From the NCBI GenBank assembly GCA_038231615.1, contig JBBRLA010000139.1:1-14745 (forward strand): a stretch of DNA of 14,745 nt, read 5' to 3'. Below, piece after piece: positions 1-6,461 of this stretch (position 1 is the first letter of the stretch; each line of letters opens with the position of its first letter). The position numbers and the translations under genes are program-made. Origin of the DNA: JBBRLA01 sp038231615 (lineage in GTDB: Bacteria > Myxococcota_A > Polyangia > Palsa-1104 > JAEUJZ01). The notes below the pieces were generated by a model, which saw only the letters and a list, made by a program, of their open reading frames with translations, did no database searches and had not been told where the DNA came from.

Positions 1-2
1 AC

Positions 3-1181
3 GGACGTCTCTACCTGATCATGGAGTTCGTCGAGGGGCGCAGCCTCTATGACGAGTTGTACAACACCGATTCGGTCGACGCCGGGCGGCGTACGTCAAA
101 AGGTCAGCCGCTAGCACCCGCCAGGGCTAGCCAGATCACCGCGCAACTTGCGCGTGCGCTGCATTTCGCTCACTCCAAGGGAATCATTCACCGCGACATC
201 AAGCCAGCCAACGTGATGTTGCAAGATCCGGGGACAGCCCAGGAATTCGTGAAGCTGCTCGACTTTGGGATCGCCAAGCAGATGATGCGGATGGAGGGCG
301 GCGTGATAACGCGCTATCAGCCTCCCTATTCGGAAGGGTACTCTGCACCCGAGTATCCGAAGCTGACGGAGCGGTCGGATCAATACGCTCTGGGCGTCGT
401 CCTGTATGAGATGCTCGCGGGCGAGAAGCCATTCGGAAGCAGCCCGCGAACGGAATTGGATGCGCCAAGCAGGCGCCTCGGCCTCGACCCAGCGCAAGTC
501 ACCCCGGACTTCAGACTGGTGGAGAAGGTGGCGATGCGGATGCTGAGCTCACGGCCGGAGGATCGCTACGAATCCGTCGAAGCTGTGGCTCAGCTCCTTG
601 AGCCGATCACAGGATCCGCCCCCCGGGGAAACGCGGGCCTCCCGCCGGTCACTCGTTCTGGCCGACCTCTGGTGCTGGGCCGCAACCTCGTCTACGCTGG
701 CGGGTCGGCCCTGATCGTCGCATCGCTGGTCCTTTTGGCCGTGCAGCCCTGGGACAAGAAAGCGGTCAGCCCATCGCGCCCCCCCGATCTGGCTCAGCGA
801 GTGCCGCCGGATCTAGGTTTGAATCAGCCGTCAGGATTTTGTGCCAGTCAGTCGGACGGCAAGCACTGCGACGATAACGGGTACATCATCACGTGCGTAA
901 AAAATCGGGAGTCGTCTGATGTTCAAGAGAACTGTGCGGAAGGATGCTCCACAATCGACGGAATTCCTCGATGCAATAAGCAGCCCTTTTGTGCTAGGAA
1001 ACCGGACGGCAAGTATTGCGATGAAAGCCAGGACATTGTCACTTGCAAGAATCACGGGTTCGCTCACAAGGAAACCTGCAAACTTGGTTGCTCCAAAAAG
1101 GGCAAAGCGATGTGCATTCTTTCCTCCCCAAACTCAGGTGGCGGAGGAGCGACCAAATTCGGCCCTGGCCGCAAGTTCTAG
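3..1181 (+). CDS. Receptor-like Hanks-type Ser/Thr protein kinase, 5' partial
   Basis: Membrane-anchored Ser/Thr kinase, cut by the window edge: the frame is open from base 3 and the N-lobe (P-loop, catalytic Lys) is missing. Numbering from the Met at base 21, the catalytic loop HRDIKPAN is at 57-64, DFG at 81-83, the APE equivalent (SAPEY) at 108-112, and subdomain IX (SDQYALGVVLYEML) at 119-132. A hydrophobic segment at about 223-241 is a single membrane span. After a Pro-rich linker, two tandem modules of six cysteines each (Cys 274, 283, 292, 305, 309, 318 and 324, 333, 342, 353, 357, 365) should lie outside the cytoplasm. This is the normal layout of bacterial receptor kinases: kinase inside, sensor outside. 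I do not recognise the Cys module by name. The gene overlaps the next one by 44 bases, which suggests co-expression. The catalytic residues visible are intact, so it is probably active. Substrate and ligand are unknown. Confidence 0.93.
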   Translation, partial: GRLYLIMEFVEGRSLYDELYNTDSVDAGRRTSKGQPLAPARASQITAQLARALHFAHSKGIIHRDIKPANVMLQDPGTAQEFVKLLDFGIAKQMMRMEGGVITRYQPPYSEGYSAPEYPKLTERSDQYALGVVLYEMLAGEKPFGSSPRTELDAPSRRLGLDPAQVTPDFRLVEKVAMRMLSSRPEDRYESVEAVAQLLEPITGSAPRGNAGLPPVTRSGRPLVLGRNLVYAGGSALIVASLVLLAVQPWDKKAVSPSRPPDLAQRVPPDLGLNQPSGFCASQSDGKHCDDNGYIITCVKNRESSDVQENCAEGCSTIDGIPRCNKQPFCARKPDGKYCDESQDIVTCKNHGFAHKETCKLGCSKKGKAMCILSSPNSGGGGATKFGPGRKF

Positions 1182-1824
1182 TCGCCTCGGTCCCCTGATT
1201 GGTGTTGCGCTACTGGTCCTGTCGCAGCCTGTCGCGGCGCAGGAAACAGAAGATCCTATCGTCCTGGCCCCGAGTACAATCTGTCCGCCCCTGTCGAGGA
1301 AGGGGACCCTGGACATGTATGATAAGATTGCCGTACGGAATTTCAGTAATGGACAATATGATGAATCGCTATGTGCTTTGCGCGCGGCCTACCGGATCAA
1401 TCCCTTGCCAAGGTTTCTCTACAACTCTGCCAGGGCCCACCAGATGGCGGCGCGCCCCAAGGAAGCGGTGGAGATGTACACACGCTTCCTGAAAGTGGCC
1501 CCCCTGGATCACCCGGACCGCGAGGATGCGGCGCGACATCGCGTGGACCAGCGCAAGTTGCTGCGCTGTCCAGATGGCTCGGTGATGCCCGAGACTGACA
1601 TATGTCCCGCCCAACTGTGCTTCGATGGCTCACCGAAGCCGCAGGGCGGCGCCTGCCCTCCTGGCCCAGAGAAAAGACCTGTCTACAAACAGTGGTGGTT
1701 CTGGACCACGATCGCCGGGGTTGCGGTTGGGGCCACCGTCACCGGCCTGGCCGTGGGCCTGAGCAACCGGCCGCAGTCGTCTGCGATTCCTGACGGAGTG
1801 AGCATCTACTCACCGACATTTTGA
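1138..1824 (+). CDS. Exported TPR protein with C-terminal membrane segment
   Basis: A 228-residue protein from a GTG start at 1138. An upstream ATG at 919 lies deep inside the kinase gene and would put unrelated residues before the signal peptide. The GTG start gives a short N-region, then a hydrophobic core (about 18-30) ending PVAAQ, a plausible Sec signal. Residues about 60-141 are helical TPR-like pairs (the DESLCALRAAYRINPLPRFL and KEAVEMYTRFLKVAP regions). A short segment with Cys 144, 156, 161 and 173 follows, then a membrane helix at about 186-207 (WWFWTTIAGVAVGATVTGLA) and a short polar tail. Signal peptide, TPRs and a late membrane span is a layout I associate with myxobacterial envelope proteins; the exact role is unknown. 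It lies between a receptor kinase and a secreted repeat protein, overlapping the first and ending 14 bases before the second, so an envelope scaffold or partner role is plausible. No strong Shine-Dalgarno is visible, so translation may be coupled to the kinase. Confidence 0.75.
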   Translation: MAEERPNSALAASSSRLGPLIGVALLVLSQPVAAQETEDPIVLAPSTICPPLSRKGTLDMYDKIAVRNFSNGQYDESLCALRAAYRINPLPRFLYNSARAHQMAARPKEAVEMYTRFLKVAPLDHPDREDAARHRVDQRKLLRCPDGSVMPETDICPAQLCFDGSPKPQGGACPPGPEKRPVYKQWWFWTTIAGVAVGATVTGLAVGLSNRPQSSAIPDGVSIYSPTF

Positions 1825-1838
1825 GAAGAGGGGACTTC

Positions 1839-3485
1839 ATGATGATCCACGAACGGCGAAGTAGTTCTCCTCTCAGTCTGTGCTGGCAGAGATTCCTGCT
1901 GGTACTGCTCGGAGCCATGTGCGGGACCTGCTCTTCCGACGACCGTCTGGTCATTCTCGTCACGGTGCAGGGCCGGATGCCGGACGTGAAGGCGCTTTAT
2001 GTTAGCGCGATGCTTAATGGCAAGCCCGCCATGCAGGGCGACACGATCAGCATGAACCTCGACACCTTTGCTGTGCGACTGCCCAACCAGCCGGATAGCC
2101 TGGGGTCATTGGAGGTGGACGTCGACGGATTGGGAAACAATGGCTGCAAGGCAGCGGGTGGTAACGTCACGATAAATATCGGTCCTGATCAGATGATCTA
2201 CCAGGCTGTCCTTTCCCTGGTACCGATGATGATCAACCTGTGTCGAGTGACGGTGACGCCGACGGGGGCAGGGACCGTGACTTCGGCACCGCCGGGCATT
2301 AATTGCTCCGCCCTTTGCGCCGCTGGCGACAGTTGCTCTCAGTGCAGTGCATACCTCCCATATGGCGCGGCAGACCTCACTGCGACCCCAACGGGGGCAT
2401 CCTACGATGTCGAGTGGGGCGGGGACTGCGTGGTGTCGGGAGTGACATTCGGCAACGAAATCGGCACTTCAAGTACCTGTCACCTTTCGCTGATGAGGCC
2501 ACAGGTGGCCCCGGTGAATTTCGGTGCATTGACACTCGTAACATCCAGTACAAAGATGGATCTCGCGGCCATTTGGGCGACCGACGCAAACAACGTTGGG
2601 GTCGTCGGCACCTCAGGGACAGTGCTTTGGTGTTCTGGGACCTCATGCACTTCCGTCAATTCCGGCACCACGAACAACCTCCAAGCCGTCTGGGCAAGTG
2701 ACACGAATAACCTCTGGGCCGTGGGCTACAGTGGGATCGCAATCAAATGCGGCAAGACTTCGTGCGATTTATTAAAAAATATTCAAATGACCTTTCCTTT
2801 ATATAGCATATGGGGAAGTGATGCGAACAATATATGGATCGTGGGAGGAAACTATGCTGCTTATAATTGTTCTGATTCTGCTTGTACTAAAATTGATATA
2901 AATATCGAACCATATTCAGTATGGGGAAGCGATTCGAATGATGTTTGGATTGCCGGTAAAGGAGCTCTTAATCATAATATTAATTTTTGCGATAAAAATA
3001 AGAACTGTCATTCGATATACTCTAGTAATAGTAGCGCTTTTCCACTAGCGATGTGGGCAAGCGGGGCGAGCGCCTGGGCTGTGGGCCAGTCCGGTAATAG
3101 TTACCTCGTCGTGAACTGCAGCCGAACTTCCTGCTCTGAGGTGTCCACAGGGGACCTAGGCAGTGTCTCGACCCTATGGGGAGTCACTCAGAACAACGAA
3201 AGTCGCATTTGGGCAGTTGGCAGCGGGAGTGTGATCACATGCAGCCGCCAAACCTGCTCTAGGGTAACCACCAACGCTCATGTCAAACTTAATGCAGTTT
3301 GGGGCCTTGACGCGAATCGCATCTGGGTGGTAGGCGACTCGGGAACGGTGCTCGTCTGCAACAGCTCATCCTGCACAACACTATCTTCCGGCACCACGGC
3401 CAACCTCAGGGCAGTACGGGGAGTCGACGCCAACAAAGTCTGGGCTGTAGGCGATGGCGGAACCATCATCCGCTTCGGGCAATAG
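1839..3485 (+). CDS. Secreted Cys-rich beta-propeller-like repeat protein
   Basis: A 548-residue exported protein. The ATG at 1839 was chosen over an in-frame TTG at 1821 because AGAGGGG sits 5 bases upstream. The N-terminus has a basic stretch and a hydrophobic core (about 18-28) followed by two cysteines (28, 31). The lipobox is not canonical, so lipoprotein status is uncertain. Residues about 136-218 resemble a bacterial Ig/InlB-B-type repeat (TVTPTGAGTV, INCSALC, LTATPTGASYDVEW, then a Cys pair). From about 241 to the end there are eight repeats of about 40 residues with the core [LV]xxVWGSDANNVWAVG. Seven of them carry a close Cys pair (CSGTSC, CGKTSC, CSDSAC and so on). WG-type repeats of this sort fold as beta-propellers. 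DNA for repeats 2-4 is strikingly AT-rich compared with its flanks. It is the last gene of the kinase operon and probably acts at the cell surface; the ligand is unknown. Confidence 0.85.
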   Translation: MMIHERRSSSPLSLCWQRFLLVLLGAMCGTCSSDDRLVILVTVQGRMPDVKALYVSAMLNGKPAMQGDTISMNLDTFAVRLPNQPDSLGSLEVDVDGLGNNGCKAAGGNVTINIGPDQMIYQAVLSLVPMMINLCRVTVTPTGAGTVTSAPPGINCSALCAAGDSCSQCSAYLPYGAADLTATPTGASYDVEWGGDCVVSGVTFGNEIGTSSTCHLSLMRPQVAPVNFGALTLVTSSTKMDLAAIWATDANNVGVVGTSGTVLWCSGTSCTSVNSGTTNNLQAVWASDTNNLWAVGYSGIAIKCGKTSCDLLKNIQMTFPLYSIWGSDANNIWIVGGNYAAYNCSDSACTKIDINIEPYSVWGSDSNDVWIAGKGALNHNINFCDKNKNCHSIYSSNSSAFPLAMWASGASAWAVGQSGNSYLVVNCSRTSCSEVSTGDLGSVSTLWGVTQNNESRIWAVGSGSVITCSRQTCSRVTTNAHVKLNAVWGLDANRIWVVGDSGTVLVCNSSSCTTLSSGTTANLRAVRGVDANKVWAVGDGGTIIRFGQ

Positions 3486-3513
3486 ACGGGAATGCGACGA
3501 TAGATAGGGAAGA

Positions 3514-3532
3514 CAGCCACGGCTGGTTTTTT
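3514..3532 (+). terminator. Rho-independent terminator after the propeller gene
   Basis: Stem CAGC/GCTG with loop CACG at 3514-3525, then G and six T residues (3527-3532). It begins 29 bases after the propeller stop codon. The stem is only 4 bp, so it may be weak, but position and T-run fit a terminator for the three-gene run. Confidence 0.5.
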
Positions 3533-3568
3533 CTCTCCCTGGCAGCGCTACTGTTATCCACCAAGAGT

Positions 3569-3595
3569 GGGAGAGTGGGATGAGAGGGGACGGGG
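3569..3595 (+). other. G-quadruplex-type motif
   Basis: Four G-runs on the + strand: GGG at 3569-3571, GGG at 3577-3579, GGGG at 3586-3589 and GGGG at 3592-3595, with loops of 5, 6 and 2 bases. This fits the usual G3+ / loop 1-7 pattern. It lies in the gap after the propeller operon terminator. Folding is a prediction from the pattern only. Confidence 0.45.
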
Positions 3596-3618
3596 ACGGT
3601 GCTGGCTTGTTGGCATTT

Positions 3619-3777
3619 TCAGGCTGAGTTCGGTTGGAGCCAGCATCTGTCGGCAATGCGCTCCACCAACTCTGTCGCCCGCTCCGCGACCTCTGCGTCT
3701 CGCCGCACCAGGTGCGAGGCAGTTCCTGCGCCGATCCCCAAGAGTATGATTTGTGATGGGACCTCGCATGCCCCCAT
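3619..3777 (-). CDS. Possible 52-residue small protein, unknown
   Basis: A short ATG-to-TGA frame with a hydrophobic patch (QIILLGIGAG) followed by an amphipathic, charged helix (VRRDAEVAERATELVERIAD). The helix pattern looks more protein-like than the other frames here. No clear Shine-Dalgarno is present and an in-frame stop lies two codons before the ATG. It sits just downstream of the broken barrel gene on the same strand and could be a remnant of a larger gene. I do not recognise it. The rest of the 3486-3890 gap holds the terminator and the G-run motif, and nothing else I can support. Confidence 0.25.
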   Translation of the reverse strand: MGACEVPSQIILLGIGAGTASHLVRRDAEVAERATELVERIADRCWLQPNSA

Positions 3778-3890
3778 GCATCAGCAAATCTCATGCCTCG
3801 ACAGGCCGCCCGCCCGCTGAGCCGTGCCACGCTCCGGACGGAGGAATCCAGGACTGAAGCCGGGGCGCCAGAAGACTTCGGGCCTTCGCT

Positions 3891-4296
3891 TCACATGCGA
3901 AACAGGAAACAGGATGGCCAACATGATGTGGTCGTCTGTCTTCACCAGATCGGGCTTCCATCCGGTCGTGCCGACCGGGGTCGTGCTCCACCCGTCGGGC
4001 GAGGTGACGCCGCCGGGGCCGACGAAGTAGGGCGTGTCCGCCTGGCGATGGATGTACTCTAGCCGCCAGGTGAAGAACTGACTCGGCATGAAATCGACCG
4101 TGGCCGACAGGTCCCAGGCGTTGAACTGATCGCCCGGGTTGGCTGTGAACACATCTGCCCCGTGGCCCGGCGGCGCCAGCACCAGGTACCTGCCGGGGTT
4201 GCGGATGAAACCCCCGCCCACCGTCAGGGCGGCCAGGTCGCGGTAGAACCAGAAGCGGTTGTAGAGCATGGCGCCCAGGAAGCTCTGTTCCGGCAC
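3891..4296 (-). pseudogene. Remnant of outer-membrane beta-barrel protein gene
   Basis: Only the C-terminal third or so of an outer-membrane beta-barrel protein is readable. Recognisable strand sequence includes LGAMLYNRFWFYRD, ALTVGGGFIRNPGRYLVL, GDQFNAWDLSATVDFMPSQF, WRLEYIHRQADTPYF and KTDDHIMLAILF; from memory, similar Myxococcota barrel proteins are about 400-500 residues. Two lesions are visible. The 5' side loses frame near 4296-4305: upstream sequence that could belong to it (ELEQFLQVDLESEGQGN) is in another frame, and an in-frame TGA sits just before the first usable GTG. At 3899-3912 GAAACAG is duplicated in tandem. Removing one copy restores an ending AILFRM and a TGA at 3891-3893, a proper barrel terminus. 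With the duplication the frame runs on to 3781 through unrelated residues. An automatic gene caller would probably report 3781-4296 as a 171-residue protein. I judge it non-functional. Confidence 0.75.
3899..3912. repeat. 7-bp tandem duplication (GAAACAG x2)
   Basis: Two adjacent perfect copies of GAAACAG on the + strand, 3899-3905 and 3906-3912. A 7-bp duplication shifts the reading frame of the barrel gene just before its last codons. Confidence 0.9.
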
Positions 4297-4364
4297 GCAG
4301 CCGGTTCGTCACCATCGCGCAGTTGCCCTGGCCTTCACTCTCCAAATCGACCTGGAGAAACTGC

Positions 4365-4832
4365 TCAAGCTCCTGCCGCCGGCCCCGGAGTAAGCCAGCC
4401 AAGAAGATCACGACAAAGCAGCCCCCATCGAGCAGCACTGCTCCCGTAAGTAAACACGTAAGGAAATACCTCGTTCACCCCCACTCCTGCCGCTGAACCC
4501 AGCGCAGCATCGCCTGCCGATATTCCGCCGCCGGAATCCGCAATTGCGCCACTAGGCGCCGCCTCCGCAGCATCACCGGCCGACATTCCGCCACGGGACG
4601 CCGCAACTGCGGCATAGGACGCCGCCTCTGCGGTATGGGACCCCGCCTTCGTGACATCGCTGGTCCATATTCCGCCGCCGGAATTCGCTTCCGCGGCACC
4701 GTACGCTGCAATTGCGGGCTCGGCTCCATCGCCGACCTCTTCACGAAGAGGACCGAAGACCGCGATGGGAAGGAGGGGAATATTCCCGAAAAGTAGGAGG
4801 GTCCGGGATCCCGGGAACCGGCTGGGTATCAT
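4365..4832 (-). CDS. Doubtful 155-residue ORF encoding heptad repeats
   Basis: An uninterrupted ATG-to-TGA frame. The N-terminus has a weakly hydrophobic stretch (TLLLFGNIPLLPIAVFGPL). The middle is Ala/Gly-rich with a seven-residue period (AEAASYA, AVAASRG, GMSAGDA, AEAAPSG and so on), which is the translation of the 21-bp array. The tail is unrelated. Another frame on the same strand is also open across the array and gives Arg/Pro-rich heptads, so openness here partly reflects the repeat. No Shine-Dalgarno is visible. It lies between the barrel remnant and the PhzF gene. It could be a repeat-protein gene, or chance openness in decayed DNA; I lean to the second. Confidence 0.22.
   Translation of the reverse strand: MIPSRFPGSRTLLLFGNIPLLPIAVFGPLREEVGDGAEPAIAAYGAAEANSGGGIWTSDVTKAGSHTAEAASYAAVAASRGGMSAGDAAEAAPSGAIADSGGGISAGDAALGSAAGVGVNEVFPYVFTYGSSAARWGLLCRDLLGWLTPGPAAGA
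4507..4737. repeat. Degenerate 21-bp tandem repeat array, about 11 units
   Basis: From 4507 the sequence falls into consecutive 21-base units, for example 4507-4527, 4528-4548, 4549-4569, 4570-4590, 4591-4611 and 4612-4632. Units share CGCC, ATTCCG and CTGCG-type endings. A higher-order 63-bp period is clear: unit 1 matches unit 4 (both end ATTCCG), and unit 2 matches unit 5. Units 8-10 (4654-4716) match units 1-2 again (ATTCCGCCGCCGGAAT), displaced by one extra unit. The last unit is poorly conserved. The period is a multiple of three, so protein frames stay open as heptads. Confidence 0.75.
4736..4814. repeat. Cluster of three perfect short inverted repeats
   Basis: Within 80 bases there are: stem CCTCTT/AAGAGG with loop CACG (4736-4751); the 12-base palindrome GGGAATATTCCC (4776-4787); and the 12-base palindrome CCGGGATCCCGG (4803-4814). 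They lie 3' of the PhzF gene. None is followed by a T-run in the PhzF direction, so they are not clear intrinsic terminators. Confidence 0.6.
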
Positions 4833-4883
4833 TCGTGCTGATGCAGGCCCAGCAGGGTGCGCAAAGACTACGGTGGCGGGGTC

Positions 4884-5738
4884 TCAATCGGGCAGCTCGA
4901 TGACGCCGCTACCCAGCTCGATCACCTCGCCAGCCACGAAGATGGCCCCGGCGCCATCTACTTCGAGATAGAGCGTCGAAGGCCGGCCGGTGAGTTCCCC
5001 CTGGGTGATGGTGCGCGCGAGAGGGGAGGAACTGCCCGTCGCAAGGTAGTAGCCGCCTAGGTTGGCGCATGCGGAGCCGGTAGCGGGATCTTCCTGGACC
5101 ATCTGTCCCTTGGCCTTGGGAAAGAAGAAGCGCGCCAGAACGACATCGCCGCCCAGCTCGGTGAAGGTGTAGACCTTGGGATTACCGTGAATGCATTCCA
5201 GCGATTCCAGGAGCGTCGACCGAACCTGAACGCGTCTGACTGCGGCCTCGCTCCGCAAAGGAACGATGAGCTGCTCATTGCCCGTATCGACCCACAACGG
5301 CGCTCCGGCCAGGTCGTCGGCGCGCAGCCCGAGCAACTCGGCGAGCGCCGGGGCGGACAGGCCCGGATCGCGGGTTTTCGGGGCATTGGCGCGCAGCCGC
5401 CAGCGCCGCCCCTGCCGAGACACCGGGATGAGTCCGGCCTGTAACTCCAGGGTCAGTGACTCTACTCCCTGCCCTAGAGACGCTGCCACCTGCGCCGAGC
5501 CGAGCGTGGGATGTCCCGCAAAGGGCATCTCGTACGCCGGTGTGAAAATGCGCACGCGAACGTCCGCTTTCTCGCTGGGAAGCAGGAACGTCGTCTCAGA
5601 TAGATTGAACTGCAACGCCAGTCGTTGCATGGTGGCGTCATCCATTCCGCGGGCGTCCTCGAAGACAGCGAGCGGGTTTCCAGAGAACGGATCCGGCCCC
5701 TGGGTGAATACGTTGACGATGCGATAGTGGAACTTCAT
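4884..5738 (-). CDS. PhzF-family isomerase/epimerase-like protein
   Basis: A full-length 284-residue member of the PhzF family, which shares the diaminopimelate epimerase fold. The N-terminal signature is clear: NVFTQGPDPFSGNPLAV (9-25), then LSETTFL (46-52), whose Glu48 corresponds to the catalytic acid of PhzF, and FTPAYEMPFAGHPTLG (65-80). The C-terminal signature QEDPATGSACANLGGYYL (215-232) is intact. The start is the ATG at 5738, with GAGG six bases upstream. It has no phenazine genes beside it, so an actual role in phenazine synthesis is unlikely; stand-alone PhzF homologues are common and mostly have unknown substrates. It is divergent from the DUF1697 gene, with 128 bases between the two starts where promoters would lie. 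Cytosolic; no signal peptide. Confidence 0.95.
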   Translation of the reverse strand: MKFHYRIVNVFTQGPDPFSGNPLAVFEDARGMDDATMQRLALQFNLSETTFLLPSEKADVRVRIFTPAYEMPFAGHPTLGSAQVAASLGQGVESLTLELQAGLIPVSRQGRRWRLRANAPKTRDPGLSAPALAELLGLRADDLAGAPLWVDTGNEQLIVPLRSEAAVRRVQVRSTLLESLECIHGNPKVYTFTELGGDVVLARFFFPKAKGQMVQEDPATGSACANLGGYYLATGSSSPLARTITQGELTGRPSTLYLEVDGAGAIFVAGEVIELGSGVIELPD

Positions 5739-5866
5739 GACATACCTCGATGTCTGCGTGCTGACCTCGACCGAATTGGTGGACTTCTCACGCTTCCCGG
5801 CAAAGGTAAGGTGTATTTGGTTTGCGCTTCCGACGGGTCCAACCAGATGATAATGTGAGAATCGAC

Positions 5867-6409
5867 ATGCCTGCCTATATCGCTCTTTTGCGCGGCGTCA
5901 ATGTCGCGAACAAGACCATCCAGATGGCGGACCTGCGAGGCTGGCTGAGCGCGCTCGGCTTCGGCGAGGTGCGGACGTATATCCAGAGCGGGAACGCCCT
6001 GTTCACTTCGGAGAAACCGCCGCCGGCCTGCACGGAGCTCATCGAAGGCCGCCTGGCCCGGGAGATGAGAGGGAAGGTGGCGGCGCTGCTGAAGACGCCG
6101 GCCGAGCTGGCGGAGGTCATCGCCCGCAACCCGTTTCTGGCCCGGCCGGAGATTGACCAGACCAAGCTCCATGTCACGTTTTTGCGCAGCGTGCCGACGG
6201 CGCCGGGACTGCACAAGCTGGGGCAGGTGCAATCGGGCGAGGATGAATTCCAGGCGGTGGGGAGCGAGGTCTATGTGTACTGCCCGAACGGCTACGGCAG
6301 GACCAAGCTGTCGAACCAGGCCATCGAGCGGGCCCTTTCTGTCGAGGCAACTACACGCAACTGGAATACAGTGAAAAAGCTTCACGCCCTGGTCCTTTCC
6401 CCTGCCTGA
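5867..6409 (+). CDS. DUF1697 family protein
   Basis: A 180-residue protein matching the DUF1697 family in length and landmarks: N-terminal YIALLRGVNVANKTIQM (4-20), LSALGFGEVRTYIQSGNALF (28-46), and C-terminal RTKLSNQAIERAL (145-157) with TTRNWNTVKKL (162-172). The ATG at 5867 begins exactly at the conserved N-terminus. An in-frame TTG at 5822 would add 15 residues without family support. The family has no established biochemical activity known to me; members are small cytosolic proteins. It is transcribed away from the PhzF gene and converges on the sigma-4-like gene. A GATAAT hexamer at 5849-5854 could be a -10 element, but no good -35 is seen. Confidence 0.92.
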   Translation: MPAYIALLRGVNVANKTIQMADLRGWLSALGFGEVRTYIQSGNALFTSEKPPPACTELIEGRLAREMRGKVAALLKTPAELAEVIARNPFLARPEIDQTKLHVTFLRSVPTAPGLHKLGQVQSGEDEFQAVGSEVYVYCPNGYGRTKLSNQAIERALSVEATTRNWNTVKKLHALVLSPA

Positions 6410-6461
6410 TGGGCGGGCAATCTCCTTCGTTTTCGTTTTGCCGGGAAACGATCGCTTTCGG

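Noticed and set aside
4507..4737. Repeat array as a CRISPR
   Set aside because: Units are contiguous and degenerate with no unique spacers; it is a tandem repeat.
6434..6450. Hairpin CGTTTT...GAAACG between the convergent DUF1697 and HTH genes as a terminator
   Set aside because: The stem is short and A/T-rich, with no T-run on either strand; not good enough to call.
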